Shown here one piece after another: positions 39,201-52,195 of a stretch of 64,000 nt of DNA (position 1 is its first letter; each line of letters starts with the position of its first letter). The translations under genes and the position numbers were made by a program. Source of the DNA: Prunella strophiata (Eukaryota > Chordata > Aves > Passeriformes > Prunellidae); contig JAZBQD010000014.1 in assembly GCA_036583965.1 (NCBI GenBank), positions 46,774,990 through 46,838,989 of the forward strand. Direction: 5' to 3'. A model generated the notes under the pieces. It did not search any database, was not told the DNA's origin, and was given only the letters and a program-made list of their open reading frames with translations.

Positions 39201-42200
39201 CTTTCATTTTTCAGTAGAAAATACAGTGAGAAATACCAGATTCTTTGCTTTCTATGTAGCAATGGAAATATGGCTGGATTTCTGTCACGTATTTATTTGT
39301 ACATGTCTGAATGGTGCAACTTGTTTGTAGTTATGTTAGACAGTTTTTTGATAGTGTCAGTACTTTGGAAAACTGATGGAAACTGGAGTTTGGTAGGAAA
39401 CTGTAGTAGTTGAAATCTGTTGAAGTCAGCAAGAGTGTTTTTGTGTTTAAAGGATATTTTCTCTGGAAGTTTACTAGGTTCTGACAAATAATGGCCAAAA
39501 TGCAGTGTAACTGACTTGTGCAACTCTGATGTTTTGGCAGTGTAATTTTATTGAATTCCAGTATGTCTGAAACTTAAAGCATATGAAAGAAAGTAACTGT
39601 TGTTCTGCTTCCTCCATTATTTTCTTCCATAACTTTAAGTTAAATATATTCTATAAAAATGCATTCTGTAAAGGAAGCCAAAATCTTTTTGGCCTTTTTA
39701 GCATTGGTCTCTATTTCTTGCAGTATGTGAAAGTGGAGAAGGAATGTTTTTGCAGTCAATGAGGAAACAGTAGTAAATTCTGAATGCTAGTTCTTCAATA
39801 TGGTATTTAGAATTACTAGGTTCTTTTATGGCAGGATATGGTGTGTTTGAAATGATTGAAAACTGAGATTCAGTCATAAATGTAGTGATAGGTATGCATA
39901 AAAATAAAGCTGCAATTATGAATACATTTTTAATCAACAGAGAGAAAAAAATCTGTTTGTTTTTTGTTCTCTCAATGGAACACTTAAGTTTTAGGAGTAA
40001 GTTTTAGAAAAACTGAGTTCAGAAAAATGTGAAAGCAGAGAAAAAGTGTTCTATTTTCAGACTAATGACTAAAATAGACAGTTTTGAGACTGTTAATGAT
40101 ATATTTACGTTTTCTGAATTACTTAGGCTTTGAAAAAAAAGCTAAATAAATTCTGATATAAATTATTATTAAATTGATCTAACTCTTCTGTGTTGTCAGT
40201 TTGGAGGAGAGGAGACATTGTGCTCATTCCTGTTTATTGCTGGTACTACGGGAAGCAAAAACTTGAAACATCACAGCTCACGTACATGTATATTCATACA
40301 TTTTGTATACTATTAAGTGTTCAGTCTATATGCATATGCTTATTTTGCAGAGGGTAAACATAATTATACTGTTAGATTAGTACAGAAGAATATCTCCTAT
40401 AGGTATCTTGCATCTGCACTGAAATTCTCTCAAGAGTTATGTAAGGACTCAATGCTGGTTACCCATGTGGTGACCAACATGTGAAAGGTATGATGTTTTC
40501 CACTAGCTGCACAATGGCCTGGCATTAGCTTTGTTCACAAGGAAGTCTAAACCTTTCACATGTCTGCTCAGTAGGCAAAGGAGTTGTAATACTTCTGTAA
40601 GTGAATGAAAGAAGGGAGTACAGCATAAAGCTGAAAGAGAAGGATGGTATCTGGTTTGCAAGAAGTAGTTAGATGGGGTTTGATGGGCTTTGTCTTTAAT
40701 ATGGTTTCTAACAGGAAGAATCTGAAACATAAGCAGTACTTTATGCTTTAATGGAATTGTATTAGAATAGAGAGCCTATTTATTGTCGAATTCTGAATTT
40801 TCTTTCCAGGGTGGTTTTGAATAGCTATAAATTGGTGATTTGGGGGGAACCTGAAGTCAGCTTTTGTCAAAAAGTAGTGCACATTGATAGAACTGAATTT
40901 GTGACCTGGAAATATGAGGCAGTAGGTTTTTGCTATGATTATACATAATGTCAAACTATGGATTTAAACTGACCAGCTTTTCAATTCAACTAAACAATAG
41001 ATACAGTCTTAATGGTCTGATTTGCTGGGAAGAGCACTGTTGAAATAATCTGGCTCTTTACAGCCCATGTAAAATATGAACTTGCATCAGTTATTACAAA
41101 GTTTGTGCTTTGGGAGGTGTCCTTGTGGCATCTAGGAGTGATGATCCATATTTGTTGGAATTATTCGTTAGTGATACTGTCTTGAAAAATGAGTTATTGC
41201 TTAAATATACTGATTGTTTTGTGGTTTCTAGCACAGAAATTTTTAAGGAAAAGCTAGTGGAAACCAGATGGGTTTGCTCAGCTGTATGAAATGAGGAGAA
41301 AATGGTGTGCATCTTAATAATTTTATGATTCTTTTTCTTATGTGACATGAATGAGAGAGGTGAGAACTCTTAATTTTTAACTGAACTGAATTCAGGTTTC
41401 TAAATGTGGCCTGCTTGAGAACAGAGGACCATTTCTGTAGTTGTCATGTAAAATGAAGTTGGAGTCTGAATCTCCTTTTTAGCTGTCAGCTTTATTAAGG
41501 AGCTACTGGTGTGTTGAACTAGGCACACACATTATATAAGTGGTGTATGGTGGTGTCTGGGGGGAATTTTCTCTCTCTCCACTGCTGCTTTATTAGGTCT
41601 TGCTCACTCACTCAGTGCTGCCCTGCCTCACTCCAGCACTGTGGCTCTAATGTAGATTGACGCCTTTGCCAGAGGACTGATTGAAACTTGTGTCTCATCG
41701 TTGCTAATGCTCACTCAACCATTTTATTGAAGATAAAGTAAATAAAATAGATTGCCATATGAGAATTCTCTGAAATCAAATGGAATAATTTGACAGGTTT
41801 AAGCCCATGAAAAAGCCTGAGCATTGAAACAGATGGGAATACTTTTTATGCACAATATACCAGGGAAAGGTGTCTACTGGCTTGCTGTTACCCTGTTAAT
41901 GGCTTTTACCAAAATTATAATTGTTGAAAATATAATTTCCATTGGTGTTTAAATTGTTACTTCTCTCAAACAGAGAGATTGTTTTAATATAAAAGTAATG
42001 GATATACTGATTTTGTTTTCTTATTTCTTCTGGTTCTTTAAGAGAGTGGTGATACACAGCCAGTCTCTTAAAGTGTAATTTAAAAAAATAAGGGTGAGTT
42101 TAGTATTTGAGAAAATAATTCAGTGAAAGGCAAAATAGATTGTTACTTTATAGGTTTTTAAAAATCATTAAGTGACATCATTTTGAATATTACGGATAAA

Positions 42201-43070
42201 GTTGCTAAAAAAAGCCCTAACATTTCTAAAAGTTTATCAATACAATGCACAAGAACTATGAGGTGCTAAATAAACTGCTCAGAATAATGGTCAACCAGTC
42301 CCAAATATTCTTTGCCACATTTTTATTTTATAAAGAATTTCTGTGGATAAGCATTGTATTGTCTGTGTTTTTTTCAGAAACAAGACAATACATAATTATA
42401 TGTGACTTAAGACACAGTAGCTAACATATGACTTCATTTGTTTTTTCTGGATGAAAATGAGTATTGGTCTTTTTAATTACACTAGTGGACTCCTTACTAG
42501 TTGGACCACTTCTTCCAGAAAGCAAGACACACCTGTGTTTTAGTTTAGTATAATAAATTATGTCAAACTCAGAGTTAATAAAGAAAATAAATAAAAAAGC
42601 GTTAAAAAAAATCAGCAAAGTTGGCAGATGCAACCTTGGTTTACCACTTGAAAACACAATTAAAATAATTAAATATCCAGTACTAATTTTTCTTTTTTCT
42701 TTATGTTTAAATAAAATCTATTCTTTTTTGGGGGTGGAGAGGAGAGAGACATTATGTATCAATTTTATTTATTTTTTAAACTTAAGAAAGTAATTGTAAA
42801 AGATTGTGCCATTTGTGTTTTTAGATGGGATACTAGTGAGATTTCATTAATATGGGGTAAGAAATAAATTATGAATGAGCTATTTGAAAATGACCTGCAG
42901 GAGTGAGTTGACAGACTAGGAAAACATAGTAAGGATAGATTTCCAGGTTAAATGTTAGCCAGAATACACAGCTGGCTGTGCTGATGTATGCAGTGGCAGG
43001 GATGGTATTGGTCAAAATCATATTTTCAATGAACCTGTGAATAAATCTTAAGAAACTTGAATGATACTCT
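36240..43070. other. Unique AT-rich noncoding DNA
   Basis: No gene is supported. An 18-base T run lies at 38221-38238. Around 41510-41720 the text has a TATATAAG word and some CpG, vaguely like an old LTR, but no TG..CA ends or target duplication could be found. Confidence 0.6.
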
Positions 43071-43072
<2 letters not shown>

Positions 43073-43101
<29 letters not shown>

Positions 43102-43129
43102 GTTTTTTTTGGTTTTTTTTTTTGTTTTT
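43073..43129 (+). repeat. Poly(T)-rich tract
   Basis: A run of 29 T (43073-43101) is followed by shorter T runs broken by single or double G, ending near 43129. It lacks a poly(A)-retroposon context. Confidence 0.85.
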
Positions 43130-44456
43130 CACATCCTCTATGTATTTCTAAGAGCAAAAATTACTCTCTTGTGCCTATAATGCAGAGCACTGGCCACAGG
43201 TCTTTTTTTCTCGTTGCCATGCTGATGACTGTATGTGGCCAAACTCTTAATGCTCTCAAAGCAGTTCCAGACTTAAAATTTCATCATTTACCCTATGATC
43301 TTTCTGTTCATTCAGTATGATAAATGGGTCATCAACACCTTTGTCTCTCTTCAGGACAGCATAGAAAAAACCACAACTCTTCCAAAAATCCCTGTTTCAA
43401 CCCTTTCATTTTCCATATCTGAAGTTTTTGGAAAGTCTTGCCGTTCGGAGGGAACAGAGAAAATTAATTTAGTTGCTTTTAATTATATACCTAGAATTGC
43501 TTTGGGTTTTTTCTGTGATGGGAGGTCCAAGACAAAGAATCCCTGCTCATTTCTGTGTTATGTAGCCTTTTCTCTCTCCCATAGATTTTTCCAGTTAAAT
43601 TGTAAAGCCATTATGCCGTTAGCGCAATCTTTGGGAAAAAATGCTGAGGCCTGTGAGCACTCCAACTCAGATTGATTTAGACAGAATAAAAACTGGTTTG
43701 ATCAAGAGAAAAGGATGTCTCAACAGTAGTTTACTTTACTTGGGATTTCTCTAAAACTTGAGATAATCAAATGTGGTTTTCCATATTGCTTAGAATAACT
43801 TATTTGTGCTGTTTTTCTCAGCATGGTCTCTTATTGACTGTATCTGAAGTAATTCTGATTTTCATGTTACTGTTTCCTATGTTCTTCAGCAACACAGTAA
43901 AAAAAATTATCTGTATTTTTGGCATGCTTTTGAAGTTACCGTATCGAGAAATCATTCTATGATAAATGTTATGAAAAAGCTATTTTAAATCCTTATTAAA
44001 AAATGAATGAATGTAGGCAATAAAGAAAGCAATTCAGTACAAGTAACTACATATGGAAGAAATAGCATCACATGTAATTCCTGAAAATAAATGGAATCTT
44101 GAAAATGGAATAGATGTTTATTTGATTGCTTTGAGAGTTAGCCTCCCTAAAAAGCTGATTTTAAATGAGTTTTGTGTTTGTAAGTGGTACTTGTTAACTG
44201 TCTTGGGGAGTGATTTCTTCTCTTCTCTGGAAAATGCATTATGGGATCTAGGAAAGAAAGAGGCATTTTTTTTTTTTTTTTTCAATGGGGCTGCTGTCAT
44301 CTAGGAACTGGACAGAGATCACTGTCCCACAGGAACTAGGCCTCAGAATTTTGAATGTAGTCTGTAAAACAGCTATTTAGTGGTAATTGTTGTCAGTCAC
44401 AGCCTTGTAGAATACAGGTTTTTACTGGTTATTTGGTGGGGAAAACTGTGCTTAAC

Positions 44457-44460
<4 letters not shown>
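43130..44460. other. Unique AT-rich noncoding DNA
   Basis: The longest frame is 126 codons on the plus strand (43295-43675). It has no recognised domain and no convincing splice context. A 14-base T run lies near 44269-44282. Confidence 0.6.

Positions 44461-44496
<36 letters not shown>
44461..44496 (+). repeat. Poly(T) run of 36
   Basis: Thirty-six consecutive T residues between CTGCC and AGTTCAG. Its length is identical to that of the run at 16982-17017. The right flank read on the minus strand shows no AATAAA near the A tract and no gene-like sequence. Confidence 0.9.
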
Positions 44497-44498
<2 letters not shown>

Positions 44499-47400
44499 TT
44501 CAGATTTTCACAATTTAATTTTTGAAGCAACTTCTTTTTTTCCCCTGAGCTTGACTTGTCTAGGGAAGTAAAACAGGTTATTTTCTGGTTCATGTGGTGG
44601 TTCTGGTCCTACATCCTAACATAATCATATAGATTTGAGTACCTATATATAAATTCATTTAATTATGGCAGATACAGTGAAGGTTTTGCAAAAAAAAACA
44701 ACACCCTATTAGGCATGTAATCAAAGGCTTCAAAGTTCAAAGTGTTTGATATAGTTTGCATGATATATGTCACTTCTCAAGAATAAGGTGTGGGACATCG
44801 TACCACAGTAAGTAAAATACAGAAATTTAATTCTAGAATCTATATACTTCTGTTAAGCATAGTTTTATAGGTAACAGCACTAATGGGAAATGGACTTTAA
44901 ACTCAAATTTTAACTCAATGCTTTTATACTTGAGGGAGAAACTAAATTAAATATTGTTATAGATCTGTCAAGATACATATAGATATATAGTTCCTGTCTG
45001 TAATTAAATTTGCAACCTAATATCATTCTGTGTTATTTGGGTGAAGCTATTTGCTAAACACTTCAAATTAGAACAGATGGATAGTGTGCTATGACAAAGA
45101 CATGTGACCTCATGTCTTAAATGTTTTGCAGCTAATTTGAACCTAATATTTATTATCTGCATGCTACCATCAAGTTGCTGAATATTTAGCTTTCTTCTTG
45201 TCAAGATTAAAGTTTCCTCACATGGCCATTTGTCATTCATTTTTACTTAGTTTTCTCTTTGCTCTAAGATACATTTTCATGATGTAATGCACATCCAGCT
45301 CTCTTTTTATCACTTTATAAAGAATTAGAACTATACCATATACGAAAATTCTACTCAGTCCAGTCAAAGGTTTTTAGATTTAGGTAGATGTATTTTTTCT
45401 CAAATTTGACGGTTGCTATTTGTTCAAAAAAAGATAAATTCAGGGGTTTGTAATCTTTGCATCATCCCTCACCTTCTTCTTAAATGGAATTTTACTTCTA
45501 AGATTCCATCTTCTTAAAAACATACAAACAAGCAAAAAAAAATCCAAAAATAACAAACAAAAAACCAAGAAAAAACCCCAACCCAACAAAACAAACTTCC
45601 TTACTGAAATTTTGCCTCAGGCCAGTTTCTCTCTGCTGGTTAAGTGGACTAAATGAATGACAGCATTATTATTTATTTTTTTTTTGAAAATAAGGCTGAA
45701 ATGTTGAACTGAGTTACTGAATGAGTGGAAAAATATTTAAAGTTTTTTCTAATGACAGAATCATTTTACATTTGCTTTTTTGAGCAATAGTATTATAAAG
45801 AATGTGGAATATAAGCATCTCCATTTGTAAATTTTTCATCTTCACTGTAGAAGTATTAGACTCACCCCTATTGATAATCCTTTTAACTAAAGCACATACT
45901 TATTTAAGAAACAGGTACTTCAGTTCTAGATATCTTTTCCCTCTCTCCCAAATTCTTTATTGCCCCTCCACCAGAACTTGTAACTGCATTTTTTCTTGTT
46001 TCTCTTCTTCAAACCTGTCAATAAGGGAACTAAATTAATGTGGAAAGGATGTCCAGCTGATGCCATAGAAAATTCATAACAGTTTAAACCATGCCCCTTG
46101 GTCTGCACTAGAGGTACACATATGGTCATTTTGTCTGGTCCTTTTGCCTGCTCTTTTGTGGCAACAGGCAGCTCTGGGGTTGGGAAGGTAACGAACAATA
46201 GGGAAAGGAAGGAGAGGGAAGGAGCAAGCCTTAACTGCTGCAGCTGTTTGCTAAATGAGCATATGTTGAAGCCCTTGAGCTTCCACAGAACATCTTTTCC
46301 CAGGACAGTGCTTCATTCACACGTGTAATATTCCCCTAAAATTTGATCTGAGCACCTGCTTATTTGCTTTTCCAAGGGAAGTTGTCCTATTGTACAAGTC
46401 CCACAGTTATGTACTTATCCTTAAAGTATAATGGAATAGTCCAGTTCTTTACAGTAAAGTGACATTTCCCCCCTGTTTTTACATGTTGAGCTTTTAGAAG
46501 AATGAGTATTTGTTATTTCTCTGTCTCTAGAAAATTTTCTGAATACTGTATATTTGGACGTTATTAGAAATGGAGATCTGAAGAAGAACTATAATTTATT
46601 TTATTTTTGCAATTCAGAAATATTTTTCATTAAAGGCATTTTAAATTTATTTGATTGATTAGGCTTGAAAAAGCTCTATATTGGGTGGACTGAATGTATT
46701 TTATAGGACAGTGTTTTTAAGTTATGAACTTGAATGCCCTGTCCAGTACTTAAAAAATCCCAGAAGATGGAGCATGTGATTTAATGACCTCTTTTTCATT
46801 TTGCAAACTTGACCTCTGTTCCCAGCCTCAAGACAAAGAAAGACAAAGTACTGTGAGTGACTGGCAGTTGATACCATGAAGGTGTCATCTCCTGCATCCT
46901 TCTCAGGTCCCATAGTAGTAGCCAGTCTGCTGCATGGATGTGGGACTCTCCAGTGAAACTCTGTCCTTTGGTGGCCAAATTCACCTCCTGCATTACTTCT
47001 ATAGACACCCTGTAAAAATCCTCTCTTTCTTTCAACTTCTGCCCTAGAGACCTCTCTTTCCAGATTAGCTCTAGCTGTACAGAAGCACCTGGAGCAGCAC
47101 TGGGGTATTTGAGAGAGGCTAGCTTGCTCCTCTGTAAGACAGAATGTTACTGGGTGTGTTTAGTTATTCTGTGTGTGTTTGTGCAGTTGTGTATTTGTGA
47201 GTTGACTGGATCTGTCCCAATTTGGTTTTGAGAAAGATGTTGAATATATTCTTAAGTTAATAATGATTTCTTTGTTTTTTAGAAAGGTAATTCAAGGAAA
47301 ATCCTAAGATACTCCTTAATATTTGGGATGTGATTTGGGCTGTGAAGGCTGGTGATAGCTTGCATGAAGATGGAGGGATTTATTCTGTCTGACAATGAAG

Positions 47401-50055
47401 TCCTTGATTTATGGTAACCTGTAAGGCTCTGCTGAAGATGTGTGTGAATAGATACTGTCTTTTCTAGAAACCATATTTGTCAGAGGCATTAGCTATTGAG
47501 GCAAGTGATTTTCACTTTTTATCTGTAGTAAAAACCATCTTTGCTGTGCATCTTTTTGATTGCCTTTGCAACTTAAAAATTTACTGGCAAAATACAAAAT
47601 TGTTTGTGAAATTACAGTTGTAGGTGTCTTCTTTATTAAATATTTTGGATTTATTTCTAGTGTCAGACATTTAAATTATTGTCATATAATAACAGATAAA
47701 ATTTCCAAAGTAATGAGTAAATTGACAAACACTGTTAGTGTCTTCTAACTGTTGAAATGGACTTACTTGGTATCTAAAAAATGTCAGTTTTCTATAACTT
47801 TACAGGAAGTTATCAAGGAGGTTTTTTAATTTCTTAGTGCTCTGATATATTTTAGATTTACTCTATGTGCTGTTCATTTCCCTTAATCTAATAACTTTGC
47901 TAGCTATTTGCACTATAGTGGTGAGTGGCCACTTCTCTGTAAGATTAAAAATGAAGATTATAATAGGACCATGGGATGAAAGAAACGTTTCTCTTATGTA
48001 TTCAAACTGCCTAATAGGAATGAAAAGCATGTTCAATAATTTGGTTTTGCAGTGTAATATAATAGTTGCTGTTAAATATAACTTCTGTGTTGCAAATATG
48101 AAAAAAATGAAAAACAACAAAAAAATAGGTTTGATCTCATTTGACCTTTCTGACGTTCAGTCAGTTAGAAGGTTTGTAAGATGTTTAATTACCAAATGGT
48201 ATGATCATTATTCATCTCATCATTTGATATATAACGTCAAGTGAATTGCCTCCCTGGAGTGCACTGTGTTTCACAGATCAATAGATTTAGTAAGAGCTTG
48301 AAGGAGAGCTTTATACATTCATAGAAAAGAAGGAAAAGTATATCCTCCTTGTAGAATGGCTTATGTAGTTATTCTCTGAGCTTTACAGACTTATTGTTTT
48401 ATTTACGTCTCAGGAATACAAAATCCTGTAACATAAAGGCATTTATTAAAATATTTTAAACCTCTTTATAAAAAAAAAAAAATACTGCTGTCCTACTCTA
48501 TGTAATCAACCAGCTTTAAAAATCAGTGCTAACCATCTTCATTTATTTATTTAAGTAATTATGCTTATTAAAACAGATTTTTGCTTTGACACACCAACAC
48601 ATGGTATGATGAAAGGCTGTCTAAATACAATAGACACTATTGCTAACACTATTCACATTTTTGGTTTCTGCATTTTTAAATAGGTATGGTTAGTCTTAAC
48701 TGATTTGGGTTGTTGTTTAATGTTTGTGGAGTTTTGAGGGTTTTTCTTTCATCCACTGTGTCAAAGATATTTATGCATACTTCCAGAGAAAAGGATAAAG
48801 CTTGTTCTTAATTGACTAATTTAATATCTATGAATTTTTAAAAAATACTATGATAATTTATAATTAATTGTATAAAGGATAATTACATATAGGATGCTTC
48901 ATGTTTACTTAGGCTTTTCTGAGTGTATTATATTACTCTTGTCCAATATAGATGAGCAATCTTTGAGCATGTCTGTCTGATTTCTTGCCATTAATGGAAG
49001 GGCTTTTCAAATGACTGAAAGAGACTTCGAGTTCTCAAGCACTGCTATTTGTTGCTGTTGTTCTTCTGTAAGTTTTACATGCTTGATTTGCTCTTTTGAC
49101 TTACCAGCTTTCTGCTTAAAAACTAAAAAAACAAAACTATATTTCTTCTTCAACTTTTATTAACAAATGTAAGCTTTTTAGCTTAAATTTATGCCTCGTT
49201 GTTCGTCCTTGCATCAGTCAGGCACTGAGGAAGCTGCATTTCAGTTAAGCAAATCTTCCCTGCTGTGGGACAGAAGCAACATTTACTTGAAAATTCTGCT
49301 CCCTTATTCATCTGTCACTTATAACCCATCATCTACTCAAAGATTAATTTGAATTGTGAACAATATCTAAGCTTCCTTAATCCCTTGCTCTTGTCCTTTT
49401 TCCTGAGCTGCTGTACTGTGACGGAAAGGCCATAATTCTGAAGCTTCTTATTCCTCAGGCCTACCTAAAGTAACTCCCATTGGGAGCCAATTGATGTTTT
49501 AGCAAGGAAATTCTTACCTGTTTCTGAGAACAACCTGGAAAAATTGTCAGGAGACATTCACACTCTTAGATGTTCACGCTGTGGAATTCTTGTAAATGTA
49601 AAATCTAATTTGTCTGGGTTCTTTGCACCAGCATTGTTCAAGGTCAGATGAAATTGTGTGAAATACAAGGCAGTGTTTCTGGTATTTCATTCCTTTCTCT
49701 ATATGTGCAACATTTTTCACCTGATCAGCAAATCCAAGTAATAAAAAAAATTCATTAACAATTAATGTAAATTGTAATATATACTTAGCATCTTTTAGAA
49801 CTGTACATATCAACAGTCATCTCTTCCAGGACATTCTTGTTAAAGCAGAATTAATTTGTTGCTGTTTGCATTTATTTGCCCACACATATTTCCTGTTAAC
49901 AGTTAATAGCTCAATGTGATATGTGCTTGAAGTGCGAAGTCCATTTTGGATGAAAAATAATAAGTTTTAATAAGTATTTTAATACGTAAAATAACAAGTA
50001 TTTAATTTTGGAATAATTTCTTTTGTAGTTTGGTAGGTATTTAGATGTTAGGGTT
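44497..50055. other. Unique AT-rich noncoding DNA
   Basis: No gene is supported; the longest frame, 125 codons on the plus strand (47867-48244), has no recognised domain. A short A/C-rich, nearly G-free stretch lies at about 45515-45598 and is listed separately. Confidence 0.6.
45515..45598 (+). repeat. A/C-rich, G-depleted tract
   Basis: The plus strand is almost only A and C (words such as ACCCCAACCCAACAAAACAA), with very few G. It has no fixed period. Similar tracts are common as low-complexity DNA in bird genomes. Confidence 0.65.
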
Positions 50056-50059
50056 AAGA

Positions 50060-50600
50060 GCTCATTACCAACAAAGTACAGCAACACTCTGGAATACTGT
50101 GTTCAGTTTAAGAGGATCTGATGGTCTGTGAGTGCATCCAGAGGAGGGCACCAAACTGGTGAACAGGCTGGAGGAAATGTGCCATGAAGAGTGGCCAAGG
50201 ACTTTGTGCTTATCAAAGTTTGGAGGAAAGGAGGCTGAGAGTGACCTCATTGCTCTGTACAGCTTCCCAAGGAGGGGAAGGGGGGATGGAGCAGCTGATC
50301 ACTTCTCCTGGGATCCAGTGATAGGACTTGTGAGAATGCTTCAAAGCTGCACCTGGGGTATCTGACTGGACATTTGGAGACATTTCTGTATGGAGAGGTT
50401 GGTCAAACACTGAAGCAGGCCTCCTAAGGTGGTGGTGTATGTCCCAAGGCATTCAGTATTTACACTGTCCTTAATAACATTTAAACTTTGGGGCAGCCCT
50501 GAATTGGTCAGGCAGCTGGATTAGAGGATAGCTACATGTTCCCTTCCAACTGAACATGGAAATAGTCTGAAAATAGTCTATGCTATGCTCTGCTATCCTA
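50060..50600 (+). mobile_element. CR1 LINE 3' end, sense
   Basis: The plus strand carries CR1 text in order. It starts with TGGAATACTGTGTTCAGTTT near 50090, then TGCATCCAGAGGAGGGCACC near 50133, CAAACTGGTGAACAGGCTGGAG near 50152, and GAGGCTGAGAGTGACCTCAT near 50232. It continues with TTGCTCTGTACAGCTTCCCAAGGAGG near 50251, a GACATTTGGAGACATTTCTG segment near 50369, a TGAAGCAGGCCTCCTAAGG segment near 50411, and TTCCCTTCCAACTGAACATG near 50539. The last is the counterpart of the CR1 terminal 'ccttccaacc'. The tail is a degenerate set of CTATG/CTATC words up to about 50600. It is 5'-truncated, diverged and inactive. Confidence 0.85.
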
Positions 50601-50642
50601 TAGAATCATATAGGTTCACTAAGGTTGGAAGAGACCTCACCC
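50590..50642 (-). mobile_element. Tiny antisense CR1 tip with 15-base flanking repeat
   Basis: The plus strand reads ATAGAATCATATAGGTTCAC and then AAGGTTGGAAGAGACCTCAC, the reverse complement of a CR1 3' terminus. It is flanked by a perfect 15-base direct repeat, AGTCTATGCTATGCT, at 50575-50589 and 50643-50657. It looks like a severely 5'-truncated insertion into the tail of the preceding sense CR1. CR1 usually leaves no target duplication, so the repeat is either a real unusual duplication or a by-product of the repetitive tail. Confidence 0.55.
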
Positions 50643-50659
50643 AGTCTATGCTATGCTAT

Positions 50660-52035
50660 TCCAGACAGCTGTGGTAGCAGTCACAAATTACTTGTTTTGT
50701 ATAAAAATGCTTTTTGTATTTTTATGAAGAGTTTGCAGAGGTGTGAGTACAGAAAATGAGCTTGTTCTTTCCAGACAGTGTTCCTGAAAGTTTCTGCAGT
50801 GAAACATATATATTGACAAGGTTCACAAAGCATCACTTCCCTTGTCCTGACATCCCATAGTGACAGGAAGGCACAGGCAAGAGGAAAAGGCAGGTGCACT
50901 TAGGTTCTGGATCTGTCCTGTCCCACTCTAGATACTGGAGCTCAAAAGGTCTCCTAGACCTTTCAGATGGATATGAATATTGTGTTTTGTCTTATGTCCT
51001 TTGGACCTGTTATGAACTAAAAGAATCAATAAGAAATGCATTAATTAATATCTACTTTTGGAGGATATGGTATCCAGAAATATTTGCCAAATATAAATGT
51101 AAGTTTATTCTATATGATGCCATTTTGAGATAAAAAAGAGAGTTAAGGAAACAACATGTATTTATGTAGAAAATAATCTGGAGTATTACACATTAATGTC
51201 TATTTTTTGTATCTGTTTGAAGCAACAAGTAATGAAGTTTGGAGTATTAGATTTGCATAATTGGAATTGAGGACAAGGAATGGCCTCTTATAAAAATAAT
51301 TTCACAATTAAAGGAGAAATAATCTTCAGGGCCCTAAAATTCCTTCAGAAATAAACCTCAGGACAAATAGAGGAAAGTCATCATGATTTGTATCAGAAAC
51401 ATAAAAACTCCCATAAAAAGTGAGCTAATAGTACCATCTTTATAAAAAAAAAAAAGGGTAATTGTACAGTTTGAAAACTCACGAAGTATGAAGTCTTGGT
51501 TGTTTTCTCTCTATAACAGTAATGTACATTCATTGACAGCCATAGTTAATGTGCACTGCAACAAGAGATATAGGTAAAGCTTGCAGTAAATTAATCTTGC
51601 AATTAAGTCTGATCAGTTTTTGCTTTATTGAAAGAGAGGCACTGTGCATCCATTGATCTTCAAATTGTATCAAAGTTGAATAGTTTGTTGATCCCTTGTT
51701 TTGCTCTTTGGTTAAAAATTGCTTTTGGAAACTCCATAGCTGTGAATCTGTGACTTTCCCTTTAAGATTTATTTTGTCACAACTGGAAAATATCGTCTTA
51801 AAAATGCATGGTATACAGGAATGGTGAAAATTTCATGTTTTGACTTTTTCACTCCTTTTTCCACAAGTATTTGTATGCTGTTGGTATTTAAGAGGAAATT
51901 TACGACAGAAATTTTAAGAAAATTGATTGATTTTTAATAATCTGTTAAAGTTCAAAGCATTTGTTTATTCTACTTAACTGGAATTTCAGTGTGATACCAG
52001 GATGGGATTAATCTAAAAGTAAGATTTCACATGCG
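50660..52035. other. Unique AT-rich noncoding DNA
   Basis: No gene, RNA or transposon is recognised here. Confidence 0.65.
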
Positions 52036-52195
52036 TCCTCATAATATTCTTCCTTTCAAAAATCAAACCACCAAACCAAAAACAACATCATCCCTCAAAA
52101 GTGCCAAAACAACCCACAAATAAACACTCCCATCCTCCCTTCCACCTAACCTACAAAAAAAATCCCAAAACCAACAAACACAAACTATAACACCT
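52036..52195 (+). repeat. 160-base A/C-rich tract with two G
   Basis: In 160 bases the plus strand contains only two G residues (52101 and 52103). It is made of A-rich and C-rich words such as CAAACCACCAAACCAAAAAC and CCCAAAACCAACAAACACAA. The tract starts after a CpG-containing GCG at 52033-52035. No period is fixed. The other strand is correspondingly T/G-rich. Confidence 0.75.

Noticed and set aside
41510..41720. Possible second solo LTR (TATATAAG word, some CpG)
   Set aside because: I could not find TG..CA ends, a flanking duplication or a downstream AATAAA in a consistent layout.
43295..43675. 126-codon plus-strand frame
   Set aside because: No recognised domain and no convincing exon boundaries. 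Ser/Phe/Lys composition follows base composition.
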